Below are positions 1-11,271 of a stretch of DNA of 64,000 nt, piece after piece. Where the stretch lies: contig NC_092410.1 in NCBI RefSeq assembly GCF_009017415.1, positions 992,001-1,056,000 on the forward strand, given 5' to 3'. Origin of the DNA: Aspergillus flavus (Eukaryota; Ascomycota; Eurotiomycetes; Eurotiales; Aspergillaceae). The translations under genes were made by a program, and so were the position numbers. Each line of letters begins with the position of its first letter. Position 1 is the first letter of the stretch. Under the pieces are notes generated by a model. The model was not told where the DNA came from and did no database searches. It saw only the letters and a program-made list of their open reading frames with translations.

Positions 1-259
1 TATAAGAGAGAAAGAGAGTGTGTGTGAGTGAGAGAGAAGAATAAGAAGAGATCATCACCACATTAGACTCAACCTCGCACATACATTGGCGAAACCGAAT
101 CCATGAATCCCCACCGATCAACATTACCACATGGCCAAGCCGATCCCCCTGATCCAGATAAGATATTCTAGACAATTAGGGATCTTAATTCCAAGCCGGC
201 AAACCCATCCAACCAATCGATCACCGCATCTCCCCTTCTTACTTATCTAGAGATAATAA

Positions 260-1095
260 TCACTTCCTCTTCCGCCCATCAGCAAGCAGCATCCCCGTCT
301 CGCGTTCCTGTCGTCGAATATACCAGAATAAGATCCCGTAGACCAGATCAAATCCCAGGAAGACAGCGCAGCACCAGAGCATGAGGGGCTGGCCCAGGAA
401 GCCGAACCTCTCGGGCCAGTATTTCACCCGCAGGTAGAATTCGGGGACGAGGGTTAGGGAGCCTGTGAAGCGGAAGAACCTGTTTCATTATTTCAGTGAG
501 TTGTTAGGTATGGGGTCCTTGCTTTGTGCCTTGATTGTGTAGGGAATTGATAACGATGAGGATGAAGGGTAGAAGCTCACCACAGATGCATTGAAAACCC
601 CCTTGTACTCCCCATTTGAATCAAATTCCCAAGATAACCTACACTCAACACCGCCTGACACCCAATCGCACCGGCAAAGAATGCCTTTTCAACCCCCAGC
701 TCCGACGCAGCGCACATGTGCAGGGCAACAGCGATCCCCGTCCCGATCACATAGTACCAGAGGAGATTGCGCTGCACCAGGGGTGAGCGGTCCCACTCTT
801 TGGCGCCGTGGTAGATGGCCGCCCAGATGACGAGGCAGTCTGTGGGGAAGGTAACGAGGAATGTCGCGAAGAGCATCCAATCGTCACCGTATATGTAACC
901 GTAGGTTATCTCCCAGGCGATATTGAGACATTGGGAGTAGAGGGGCATGGCGTAGGACTTGTCCTTTACGGAGCGGTAGACCATGCCGAAGTAGACGTAA
1001 AGCCAACTGGCGTTGGTGTAGAGGTTCAGCAAGATGATTGGGGTGGCGTAGGCTCGGATTTCGGGGGGTGCGTTGGCGAGATCGAAGCTGTCCAT
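260..1095 (-). CDS. Pyr4/PaxB-family transmembrane terpene cyclase
   Basis: Two exons, 581..1095 and 260..479, separated by an intron with donor GTGAGC and acceptor ACAG; the spliced protein is 244 aa, the usual length for this family. It is almost entirely hydrophobic with about seven predicted membrane segments. Glu62 lies in an N-x-x-W-E context and Asp216 in the last membrane segment; these match the two acidic residues known to be essential in Pyr4, where they protonate the epoxide of a farnesylated substrate and start cyclisation. Family members act in the ER membrane in meroterpenoid and indole-diterpene pathways. Neighbours are an MFS transporter and a flavin monooxygenase, which suits a biosynthetic group, but no prenyltransferase or PKS is in view, so the substrate is unknown. 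The start ATG at 1095 is the first in frame. The family is confident; the product is not known. Confidence 0.88.
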
Positions 1096-2071
1096 CTTGG
1101 ATTTGAGGGGTAGGTTTGGATTGAAGGGTTGTTGGGAGTGGTTGCTGGTGCTTCGTGGTGCGAGTATGGGCTCTATGAAGGCTTGTCTAGTATACTCTAG
1201 GGAACCTTTATACTATAATGTTAGCATAGTTAATTGAATAAACCTGCACTCCCCTTGTTCCCTTCTCTCACAGGGTCCATCATAAGCAAAGGCAATGCAC
1301 ATCAGCCCCTCGTGATCCATCACTTGTGCTACAATCATCTCCATACTGGGATATCGAGAGCGACACAACTCCAGAAATCGGAGAAACTCTCAGGCGCACG
1401 ACATCAAATCCAATGAGACCAAATCCCAATCCCTCGCCCCCCTCATTCTTGGGCCCAATCCTCATTGCTCGTCCGCCGTGCTCATGCCTGATCGTGGCAT
1501 TCGAATTGGAAAAAAAGTCAATACGAGGTCTCGGGTCAAATATTGCCAGTACATACCAGGCTGCTAGATTTAACACAGGGTGTCATCAGGTATCCAAGAT
1601 GACCTTGACAGTCTCCGGTCGTGCCGATAGGACAATGCCTGTATGGAAGTATATACGGTCATACAGGTACCGTTCACCGGACGGGTCAGAAAGATGCTAT
1701 ACAGAGTGTAAGAGAGATATGCAGGGAGTTACCAGATTGGTTGGCAAACTCCCAATGCTGTTGCGAAGGAGGCCGATAATACCACTTCAAGAGCTGGTGA
1801 AGTCCAGCGGTTGAGGCAGATCCAATTGTCAACGATGATTTCCCCGAGATTCCTCAGGATACGTTGCACTAAGAATGACAGCTGTCGGGGTGCCGTTCCA
1901 ATGGCGTGCGGGTCTGGTAGTCAGATTCTCAAGTCGACCAAACCGTGTATGCATGTTATTCATGTATGGCACTGGGAAGATGTGTTTCCGGATTTTATTC
2001 TGGGAGGAGGCGGGCAGAAGGGAAACGAGTCTCCCAAGACAGACGATGTACACACACGTTTACAAGTCAAC
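1096..2071. other. Intergenic: terpene cyclase promoter and MFS 3' flank
   Basis: This stretch lies upstream of the minus-strand terpene cyclase and downstream of the minus-strand MFS stop. Open frames occur on both strands (for example 1326..1814 plus), but they lack family resemblance, initiation context and splice support. I see no gene here. Confidence 0.5.
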
Positions 2072-3845
2072 TCAATAGGTAAACGTAAACCCGGGATAAT
2101 CATCGCCCAAGTTCTCCAACTCCTCCCTGGGCAACTGATACCGAGAATCCCTCCCACCTCTTCCTCTCACCCGATTCTCCCTGACCAAATACCCCAAAAA
2201 CAGCGCACAAGCAATCCCACAGATCCATGTCATACCCAGACTAACCCCATACCCAGTGCGATACCCCGGCGCCTCGTCCTCAAAGAAGATATTACTGGCA
2301 ACCAGCCCGCCGCAATTTCCAAATCCGATCTGCATTGCCGACGCGATGCTCTGCTTGTAATGGCCCGCCATATTATTACTTAACCAGCCCATGAGAATCG
2401 GCTGCGTCAAGTACCCGCCGCTGGTGATGGCGAAGATAGCGAAATAGCGCGCGCCGACGGGGACGGTGGATTGCGCCAGCAGGATGACGTAGCCCATGGT
2501 TGCTACCAGGCAGCCGGTGAGGGTGAAGAGGTAGCGGTGGCGGAGGAGGTCGCTGAGGAGGGCGGCGGAGAGCGTAGTGATGGTTGCTACGACGTACACT
2601 GGGATGCTCATCACTTGGGCGCGGACTGCCGTCCAGCCGAGTTGGTGGAGGATTGTGGGGGTGAAGAAGGAGACGGCATAGCCTGTGTTTACGATGCCGA
2701 AGTACATTATCGGACTGTTTTGTTGGGTTTGTTAGTGAGGTTGATTTGATACCATGGGCAGTTACAGAGGTGATATTGAAGGAAGGCATAGGGATGATGC
2801 TACTAACCCAAGATAAATCTTCGGATCCGAGAATGTTCGCCGCATCGACTTCTTATCGAGTCGGTTCATTCGCGCTTCGCCCTGGTCTTCTTTCAGACGG
2901 GCGAGAAGTAAAGCTCGCTCGTCATCATTCAGGAACGTAGCCGACTCAGGCCAGTCCACGATGATGAATTTGGATATTGCTGCTATCACTACTGTAGCTA
3001 GGCCCTCGATGATGAAGATCCAGCGCCAGCCTTCGTACCCGGCTAGTCCGGACATGTTGTTGATGGCGTAGGCAAGGAGCTGAGATAATACTAGCATCAG
3101 CCCACATCACAGATCAGTCCAAGGTGTAGGGTGTAGAATAGCATACACCGCTGACCGCACCGGCGATGATACTGGCGCTGAAGAAGAGGTTGAGTCGCCA
3201 TTGGAGTTCATGACGACGATAGTACATGTTTATTAGGTAAACCGCGCCTAAGATGGTTATTGAATTAAGGAGTGAAAGGACGATAGTGGAAAATTATAGC
3301 TTACCAGGCATGAAGCCAGACTCGAAGAGTCCTATCAGTACTCGACAGACGACTAAGCCGCTGAAACTGGCCGTGACGCCCTGACAGATAGTGATGGTAC
3401 CTTTATAACGAAAATCAGCATTGAAACGTTCAAGCAGAGCCCTCAATCCTTTCAAGACTGGGGAACGATTCAAAGTCAATGAAGGAAACGAACCCCATGC
3501 AAACATGATCCCACTCAACCACCATGATGGCTTCACCTTCTTCAGGATCATATTACTCGGCACCTCAAACAGAATATACGGAATGAAGAACACAAATAGC
3601 GCGATATTATACTGATGTCCACTCATGCCCAGGTCATCTTCCAGACCCATCAGTCGTGCATTGCCGATGTTGATACGGTCCAGAAAAGCGAACATGAATA
3701 GGAGAGTGAGGATGGGGACAACGTGCAGGTCACATTTGCGGAGAAGTCGTCTCTCGGCGTCGCGGTCGGATCTGTCTGGTGCTTCCGAAGGGGATTTGAT
3801 GTCTTCTATTGTGCACTCATCTACTTTTTCGGGATCTGTAGACAT
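2072..3845 (-). CDS. MFS transporter, Dal5/allantoate-nicotinate (ACS) family
   Basis: Five exons: 3494..3845, 3305..3400, 3147..3247, 2808..3079 and 2072..2714, giving 487 aa. The first membrane segment is followed by the signature D-R-x-N-I-G-N-A-R, and the downstream 'WxxxFFIPYILFEVPSN' type loop is characteristic of the anion:cation symporter family (Dal5, Tna1, Vht1 relatives). About twelve membrane segments are evident, split six plus six by a charged central loop around residues 240-285. Members import carboxylated metabolites such as allantoate, nicotinate, biotin precursors or tartrate through the plasma membrane. The gene sits between a terpene cyclase and an FMO, all on the same strand, so it could be a cluster transporter, but this family more often does nutrient uptake. 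The substrate cannot be told from sequence. Confidence 0.9.
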
Positions 3846-4262
3846 GGCTTACGGGTGTAGATGGTTTGTCTCCTGGGGAAGTGGAGTGCTTGTAGGGTTA
3901 CATTTACATTGCAAGGTAGTCAGTCGGGTCATTTTTATACACGTCGAGCTGTCATGATCAGCTCTCCCCGCCAAACTCAAAGCCGTGAATCTCGAAATTC
4001 CGCATTTCTTGCCGGTCTTCCGCCCTTGGGGATGTTGTTTGCCAAGAAGGCGCACAAGCCTATTCGACGAAGACCTTAGGCGAGAGGTTAAATGAAAAGT
4101 GAGGGAGGCGAGCTTAATCCTATTTTATAACTAAGGGACGAGGATTGGTCCGCAGATCGTCGAAAAGTGCGGGGGAATTCCATGACCATGCAGTTCTGAA
4201 ATCCGGGGTTGGAGATGTGCTTGCACTGCGGAACGGCATTCCGCTCAAATTTTTGCCAGATT
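3846..4262. other. Intergenic: MFS promoter and FMO-DUF6314 3' flank
   Basis: This 417-base gap separates the MFS start codon from the stop codon of the upstream FMO fusion gene. I see no ORF with coding character and no distinctive regulatory element. Confidence 0.5.
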
Positions 4263-6761
4263 TTATCGCCTGTATACTGTCCTCCTCCACTCGTTGACTC
4301 GTCCATCCGAATCCCCAAAACTGTCAGTCCTAGTCTTTTTATATTCCACGTTGCATTCCCAGGACGAGATTGCCACGCCTTCAAGGCGGAAAACATATTC
4401 GTAGCTATGTTCAAAGCCTCGCCGGTTATTATCTTCTGAGCTCATGCACCCTCCAACTCGGACAACGTATTCCTCGCGTCCTGAGCCTTCATATTCGAGA
4501 CGCGGAGGACCCACGAACCTCAATTCGTGCAGTATTTGAGGAGCTTCTCCTAGCTCTACATCCGAATTCGAATTGAGAATGGATATTTGCATCTCGCCGC
4601 TATGGGCGCTGGTTTGGCCAAGACGAAAGATAGATCGATCTGGTGACCTCGGCGTTCTATCAACTCTCTTAACCTCGTCGTAGGTATATTCCCTCTCATC
4701 CTTCGGATATGTCGGATATGTTGGTGAGAACCTTGCCGTCCCTGTTACCTCGCCGTCGTATCTCGAAGAGACCCTTGAAAAATTCCAAGTTCCGTGTAAC
4801 GCTCTGAAAATAGCCCTAGTTAACCCGGTCCTGGATGTATCACTGTCGTAGGTGAGCGTGTCCCTTAACGAAGCCAAAGCACGATGCGACTCGGCCAGCA
4901 TTGAAGGCTTCGTTTGTCCTTCAGCCATATACCGGGTAGGAAGAACTGGTCCAAGTCTTTCCCCAACCTCCGGAAGTGGGGCCCGAGAGATCCCCATATC
5001 CCTAGCAAAGGTCTCCATCAACCCCACATAATCTCCCATTGGAAATTGGCCCCGGGAGTCTGGATCCGCATTCTTGTAGTCACGCATCCTTTGTCTTTCT
5101 TGTACCTTGTTCTTCAGTTCTTCCGTTGAGAATTGGATTCCTTGCTCAGAATCAGCTCGATACCACGATTCCGCAACTCTTCGCGCTTGCATTTCCATGA
5201 CTCCCCAGTAGGGCCCTCGGTAAAGTCCTACGAATCCTATATCGGGGACTTCTGCATTGGAGGTGCCTTTTTCATCCAAGATCAGAGGGAAGTAGGAGTC
5301 TTCGGCTGAATACTCGAGTCTGGAGAGTACGTCTTCTGGAAGAAATGAGAGGGAGGCAAATGGCGTGAAACCGGTAGCCGTGACTATAGCTGTGACGTTT
5401 TGGAGAGTGGTCATTTCGCCATCAGGACTCTTGATGTCAACGTTTGCCTGACCGGACTGTGTGCGATTTATAGCGCATACACGGCCGATCGTAGGACGTA
5501 CTGAACCCGATTGTACGTACTCTGCGTAGTCGTCGCTTATAGCTATCAATGAAGGTTGTGTGTTGTTTGTGCCACCGCGAGAGCCGCCGCCGATATTCCC
5601 ATAACCTGCATGCTGGTCACCTAGCAAAGAAAGGAAGTATTCATTAACCTTAGTCTCTTGCTGCTGCGAAACAGGTCCAAAGTTATACTGAACTGGTCCC
5701 GGTGGACGTCGGGCCAGATCATGTAGGACAAGGTCAAGTGGTATGAACTGAACAGTTTTTTCCTGGATGTCGTCTTGCGGAGCAGCATGTGGCAGATAAT
5801 AGGGTATAGTCCAGAAGGGCCGTGTACAGATATGGTGGACTTCGTAGCCTCGATATTGGAAGGCAGTAGCACTCATACTGGAAAGGAAAAGCGCAAGCGC
5901 TGAGGCAGCCTCAGCGCCCGATATACTCCCTCCAATGACGACCAATTTACCACTACCATCCTTGGTCGCACCACATTTTTCAAGCATAAGGTATATGTCC
6001 TCTTTCGTGTGAATGGCAGAACTGTGAAACGTCTTCTCGACGAAACTAGGTAATCCTGGGATATCTGGAGTATATGGTGTTGAGAAGTAACCAGATGCGA
6101 CAATGAGGTAGTCGAAGGTTTCTGATTCCACTTCTTCGTCCGTTGAGATTTTCCCTTTCTCGTTATCCCTATACCTTCCAGTTAGCACTTTTCAGAGAAC
6201 CTAAGACCAAGACAAACCACCTTTCCAGGACCCATTGTATGGTCCACAACGGTCTCGAACCTCCACTCATCTCTCGCGTCGATCCAACAACCTTGTGCCC
6301 CAGTCTCAGGGTCTCCTTAGGTATATAGCGTTCTGCATACGCCTGCAAGTATTTTCCCGCTTGCCAGGCCTGTGGAAACATAGGAATATCGGCGCCATCG
6401 ATAACTGACTCCCAAGCCAGATCGGAAAAGGTCACGGTGAATCGACTCTGATTCGTGGGCATTGACGGGTCCACGAACCCATTGTGCGGGCGTTGTCCGG
6501 GGGTTGTTGTTTCTGTGGTGATATCTCGCGGTTCAATTGGCCAAAGACCACCTATTTCATGGCCCTTCTCGAAGATGGTGGGAGAAAAGGTTCCCTTGGG
6601 GTAGTTATGGAGGAGTGTTTTGGCGGCCACTAACCCCGAGGGCCCCGCTCCTGAGGGCAGTCAGCAGTTGGTCTTGTTGGTGATTCATTGAGACAATTCT
6701 CATATGTAAGGATGCTGGTATGATACCAACCAATTATGGCAACCTTCTTCGGTCGGGACAT
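4263..6761 (-). CDS. Flavin monooxygenase fused to a C-terminal DUF6314 domain
   Basis: Three exons: 6731..6761, 6221..6650 and 4263..6168, 788 aa. The first exon encodes only the first strand of the FAD Rossmann fold; the motif G-A-G-P-S-G (residues 12-17) is split by intron 1. An FMO-like F-x-x-x-x-x-H signature is at about 201-207 (F-H-S-S-A-I-H, with Ser where Gly is usual) and the NADP-binding G-G-S-I-S-G at about 233-238. After a linker of about 100 residues, residues ~605-788 form a lipocalin-like DUF6314 domain starting A-L-H-G-T-W. The FMO half should oxygenate a soft nucleophile or ketone using NADPH and O2. DUF6314 has no known function but could bind a small ligand. The splice at 6168/6221 restores W-V-L-E-R-D-N-E across an out-of-frame stretch. 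The start ATG at 6761 is supported by the family N terminus. Confidence 0.85.
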
Positions 6762-7724
6762 CGTTGCCGTGGGCTTCTTGGAATCGGGAAATCTTGAAGT
6801 CAGGATATTGTTGCGACCCGAAGATTAATTACCCCTCCTTTTAGTGGATCGTAGCCCCGGCCTCGAACCTTGCCTAAGACGGCTAAATGTGAACGCTGCC
6901 AGCTGCATACTAGCTTCTACATACTATAGCAGTTTTACTGCATTAGTAGTCTGCCAGGCCGACGTAGGTGATGTACAAGTGTTATATATGTATATCTTTG
7001 CAGTAGGATAAGTTCTTCTATCCAATGGCCATTCAGGCAACAAAGAACCAAAAATTGAGCAAGTACAATTGATTAGTAGGAAAGTAGCTGTCTACAGTTG
7101 AACTCCATCCATGCAGCGGGTATCGGTTAACAAATCCACAAGTGTAAGGAGGAAAAGAAGAAAATTATAAAAATAAGATATAAGGACCAAAAAGTGAAGG
7201 TAGGAAAGAGAGAAAAAAGAAAGAAAGCGGCCCGAGCCGCGGGACGTCTCGCAGATATGCTTGGGTTAAGCGATGCCCTAAGCGAAAATCATACTATACA
7301 AGAGTTAGTAAAGAGATAAAAGACAATTTCTAAGGTAGAATGAACTAACTTACCAGACCACCCGGGCTTGTTGTTGTAACAGTGCTGAAAATATAATTTA
7401 TGGAAGGAGACAGGCCTGGTGTAGGTATGGCATAGTAAGGCTTGCAGCACCATGACTTGGCGCCCAGTGCAATATGACGTTGTTGCCAAGGATAGATTTG
7501 AACTCCACCGGAACATAACCCCTTAAGTTCTTAACACCATGCATTTCTCAACCGAGACTTCTGAGAGGAATGCCCCAAGACATTCCCAGTCCCTGACGCG
7601 TAAACAACCGTTGATCGATAGCGACTTGTGGGTAGAGGTCCAGTTGGTGCAGTATGCTTGTTGCCAACAAGAGCTAGTAAGGATCGAAAGTAAGGCGGAA
7701 GTGTCGTCGATCAGTGGAAGGTTG
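6762..7724. other. Intergenic: promoter of the FMO-DUF6314 gene
   Basis: AT-rich non-coding stretch with A/G runs around 7140-7230. Short minus-strand frames at 7289..7516 and 7523..7828 have no recognisable features. I see no gene here. Confidence 0.45.
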
Positions 7725-8066
7725 TCAATACGCCAGTCGCTCAAGCCAGGCGGAGACATGCAACTCGTTGCTATGCTTCTCGGGATAACAGGCTTCGGTG
7801 AACTGCTGCTCCGTGACGAACGTGTCAACGTTTCTTTCCGTCAACGGAATCTTGTATCGGTTCTTCTGTCTCAAGAGTTCCCTCTCCGCGCGTGCTGAGG
7901 GAGATAGCTTGTGTAAAGTGTTGCGAATTCGCCGGATCCCGCCCTCGGGGAAGTGTAAGTGTGAGATACGAGGCGGGCCGAACGGCGTCTCAACCCGCCA
8001 GGGGTCCTCGGAGGCGATAGACCGAGCGTTCTTCTTGCGTTGTTGGGAACGGACTTTGTTGGACAT
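7725..8066 (-). CDS. Unrecognised small basic protein (putative)
   Basis: An ATG-initiated frame of 113 codons. The protein starts with a very basic segment (R-S-Q-Q-R-K-K-N-A-R), followed by a Pro/His-containing stretch and a predicted helical, charged middle part (about 50-95). I do not recognise the family. Amino-acid composition looks protein-like rather than random, which is the main support. A further 3' exon toward 7523 is possible but not provable. It could equally be a fortuitous frame or a remnant of a longer gene. No neighbour suggests a role. Confidence 0.3.
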   Translation of the reverse strand: MSNKVRSQQRKKNARSIASEDPWRVETPFGPPRISHLHFPEGGIRRIRNTLHKLSPSARAERELLRQKNRYKIPLTERNVDTFVTEQQFTEACYPEKHSNELHVSAWLERLAY

Positions 8067-10036
8067 TCTGACGATTAAGTGGAACCGGGATACGTAGAGT
8101 GGAGAGGTTGGAAATGTTCATAATTCGAGCAGAGAAGCAAGAAAAGGGGGGAATGGCTCGAGGGTGTAATATATACGTTTGGCGGGTCCACTGGAGGGGG
8201 GGCTCACTTTAGTGACTTGGGGCGAAACGTGAATCCCGCCGCAAGAGCAATTGGGGGGTGCGGGGACTCTTTCGCTCTAAACCTTGAGGAGGGCGACTTC
8301 CCAATGCAGCGGCTCCGAGGAGATACTAGTTCGTAGCGTGCCGAGATGATGTGGAGAGTGACACGCAGGGATTTGCAAACTGGCTCGCCATCGACTTGGC
8401 AGTTTAAGTAAAGTTCTGGTGATCGTTGACATTGACTTTGCCTTCGCTGTGTCGATTCCCCAGGCGATCTCGACCGGGAAGTAATTCACTGAAGCTGTGC
8501 AGTCCCCTCCTAAGTAAGGTGTGAGTAGGTATGGTTGCTGTGATAATACCCGTCTGGTGATCAGAGAGCTATAACGTCATTGGATGACCTGGACATGTCC
8601 GCTAATTACTAGTCGATCCATCACCATGTCGATCATCAGGAATGGACTCGAACCAAGACTCTGGGGGTGATTTGGCTGAAGGACAAGAGCAACGACGGAC
8701 AGTACATACACTATCACGTGGCACAGCAAATCCCCAGTCGAATCAGTACTCAGTACTCAGTACATGAATCATCACGTTGTCTCGCACAACTTAATGTGCG
8801 TACCTTCGTTGATGCTACACAGCCAGCCGATTCGGGTGGCGTGGAATGAGTAAGGTTGACTTGCTCTACCAATTAAGCCCTGCGTATGGTAAAGCCCCGT
8901 CATTACGAAGGATCTGACCGGAATCGGATAAGGGTACACAGTGCATAATGCGCCTTGGCGCGGAAATGATCACCGTCATGAGGTTCAAGCAATGGGAGGC
9001 TAATTATAGTATGAACTTGCCTCTCACCTACTACAGTACAATTTGTGTCGTACAGTCTTGTGTGTACACAGGCAACCGTTTATTCATTAGATGTGGTAAA
9101 CTAATTACCAGTTATTGATGGGAGTAGAAGATAAGAAGGACGTAGCGTTTGGGGGATCTTCTTCTCACAAACGTCATATTAACCCAAAGTGGAGTCGGAT
9201 CCTATTATTCACCCATCAAACTTTTTGTCCGCGGGTGCATCTCTGGTCATGATGTTTTCTTTACATTTCGGTAATCCTTCCCTGTTGGATTCGCAGACCA
9301 CTTGATCCCCAAAGGGCCTACTGTGTAGAACGGGCTGGAACACGTCTAGAAAGAAGAGAAGAATTCCGAGTGCGGGGTACGTAACGAACGAACCATCCAT
9401 GGATGTCTGATATGACCTACGATTAATTAACATCTCCGAGGGAGGGTGCGCCGGGAACGCGGCAAGTCTTCTGATTGGATGGTTGCAGTCAGAAGACTCG
9501 GCGTGCATTCTCGCAGGTCGTGGCCAAATCCGATCCTTGGGAAGGTGTGAAGGTGTGTAACTCCTTTGGGAAGGCAAACATGCGTGGGCAATCTCCGTTT
9601 CCTCATTGGAAGTCCTGGTCGATTGGCCGAGGGATAGGATTTTGGTCCTTTGTATGAGCACTACGGAGTATACTACTACTCAGCCTACTAGCTTGTAGAC
9701 AGCCTTTTTCTCTCTCCCATGTTTGTCACTAGACTGACTTCATGGAGAGTTCATTCTTTATATTGCGGTCAAAGCTCCCTAATAATGGATCTTGCCTTGA
9801 TGCGAAATGTCCACTGGTGAAAGGTAGTCCTAGTCATAAGCACACAATCAACCACCGCACTCGTTAATTGGTGATACACATTATATGGCATTAATCATTT
9901 TCCAGTCGTCCAATGCAAAGCAGTAACCCATAGACTTTCAAGGGTTGATGGCAAAAGGGAAAGGGCGCTTTTCTTTTCAGATACAGATTCCTCTAATCCT
10001 TATCAAGTCTCAGCTGCCGGCTCTGCAAATAAAGCT
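8067..10036. other. Long gene-poor intergenic stretch
   Basis: No convincing gene in about 2 kb. It contains a 7-bp tandem repeat (CAGTACT, nearly three copies, 8744..8763), tRNA-like A-box and B-box matches on the minus strand (about 8862-8882 and 8644-8655), and one TACGGAGTA copy at 9662..9670. The minus frame 9209..9661 has no protein-like features. Confidence 0.45.
8744..8763. repeat. 7-bp tandem repeat (CAGTACT)n
   Basis: Two perfect copies plus a six-base partial copy of CAGTACT in direct tandem. It lies between the tRNA-like B-box and A-box matches described for this interval. Confidence 0.8.
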
Positions 10037-11271
10037 CTACGAAATTAATAAATCTTTGACACTCATTCCGATCTTCCTTTGAGTGTCTTGTAAGGAGTAC
10101 TGACGATTTCCAGGGATAGGCTTGGCATGCTCTTCATGCACCGAGCCTACACTACCGCGACAATCCCGATTTAACATGAGCAGTGCAGCCGATGCTTCAT
10201 GGTCCATCTCTGCTGAAGACGCATGACGAATCTGTGGTTGGAGCACCGGCGAGGGGTTGGTTGACGTTGCTGCCCAGGATCCACGGGACGACCGTAGAGT
10301 GCTGTCGCAAGGGTGAGTCGGACCCAACGCTGGACTCGGCAGGATCGAAGAGAAATCTATAGCTGTGCTTGTTGAGGGGATACGACTGCGAGGCGAAAAT
10401 GCCGGTGAGGTTACGTTGGTAGCACATCCGCTAGGAAGTATGTCGGGGGACACGGAAGCCGAGTATGTACTGCCGGCCACTTCCCCTAGAACCTCGGGTG
10501 ACGACGGCGAGGGAGGAGCAGGTGGCATGCGTTGGGGAGCAGCCATGTGGCTGTCACCCGCAGTTTTAAGATCATGTATACATTGCTCTAGGTAATTGAC
10601 GTAGTCAATGCTTGCCTAGAGGCCAAGACCCGTTAGTTAACAAAACAGGATATGTATTGCCAGTGACGACCAACCTGCAGAATGGCAAGCTTGTGCATGT
10701 CCTGACCTCTACAAGCTGGGATCATATCTTTCAAGGTTGCAAATTCTTCATTCATCTTGGACCTCCTTCGCCGTTCAATCAAGCTATGTGCCGTCTTGCG
10801 AGCAATCTTTCGACCGGCAGCGCTCGTAGCACTAGGCTGTTTCTTCTTGGAAGTGGCAGGGGACACATTGTTATTGTTTGAGGTGCTTTTGCCACTTTCC
10901 TTGGAGGGCTTATTAGTTGTGGGTGCTGGCTTGGCTTGACTTTGAGTCTGTGTCTTGGGCTTCATTTGGATGATTTTGCGGGTGCGAGTGGGAGGGGGTG
11001 GGAGATCAAAGTCTTCTAGTGGTCGTTTGATACCCGTTTGACGGGGAGGATTCGCACCGCGTCCCATATTGAGATTTGGGGAAGTTGGGGAAGCAGGAAA
11101 ATAAGCCGACTGGTCCGACTTCGATGACCTGCGACTGGCACTTTCCATCTTGGCCGGACTCATAGCAGCTGGCGGCAATGCAAATGAGTCGACAGCATCC
11201 ACGGACACTTGGTCCTTGACTATCAACTCTCCCGACATTGCCGGAGTGGGTGGAAGACGAGAACGTGACAT
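10037..11271 (-). CDS. bHLH transcription factor
   Basis: Two exons, 10675..11271 and 10037..10615, with an intron (GTTGGT...CTAG) inside the helix-loop-helix; 391 aa. The basic region reads A-H-S-L-I-E-R-R-R-R-S-K at roughly residues 160-171, with the H/E/R triad expected for E-box binding. It is followed by helix 1, a short loop (I-P-A-C-R-G-Q-D) and helix 2 ending Y-V-N-Y-L-E-Q-C. Both flanks are low-complexity, rich in Ser, Pro, Thr and Asn, as usual for fungal regulators. The protein should dimerise and bind CANNTG sites in the nucleus. I cannot assign it to a named fungal bHLH. The intron removes an in-frame stop and restores helix 2, which supports the model strongly. Confidence 0.87.

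Noticed and set aside
1326..1814. 162-codon plus-strand frame between terpene cyclase and MFS genes
   Set aside because: No recognisable domain, no splice support, and it lies in the promoter/3' region of two firm minus-strand genes.
8640..8900. A tRNA gene on the minus strand
   Set aside because: A- and B-boxes are about 210 nt apart and neither the T-stem nor the acceptor stem pairs, so a functional tRNA is unlikely; kept only as a low-interest finding.
9209..9661. 150-codon minus-strand frame
   Set aside because: Composition looks random, with no domain or neighbour support.
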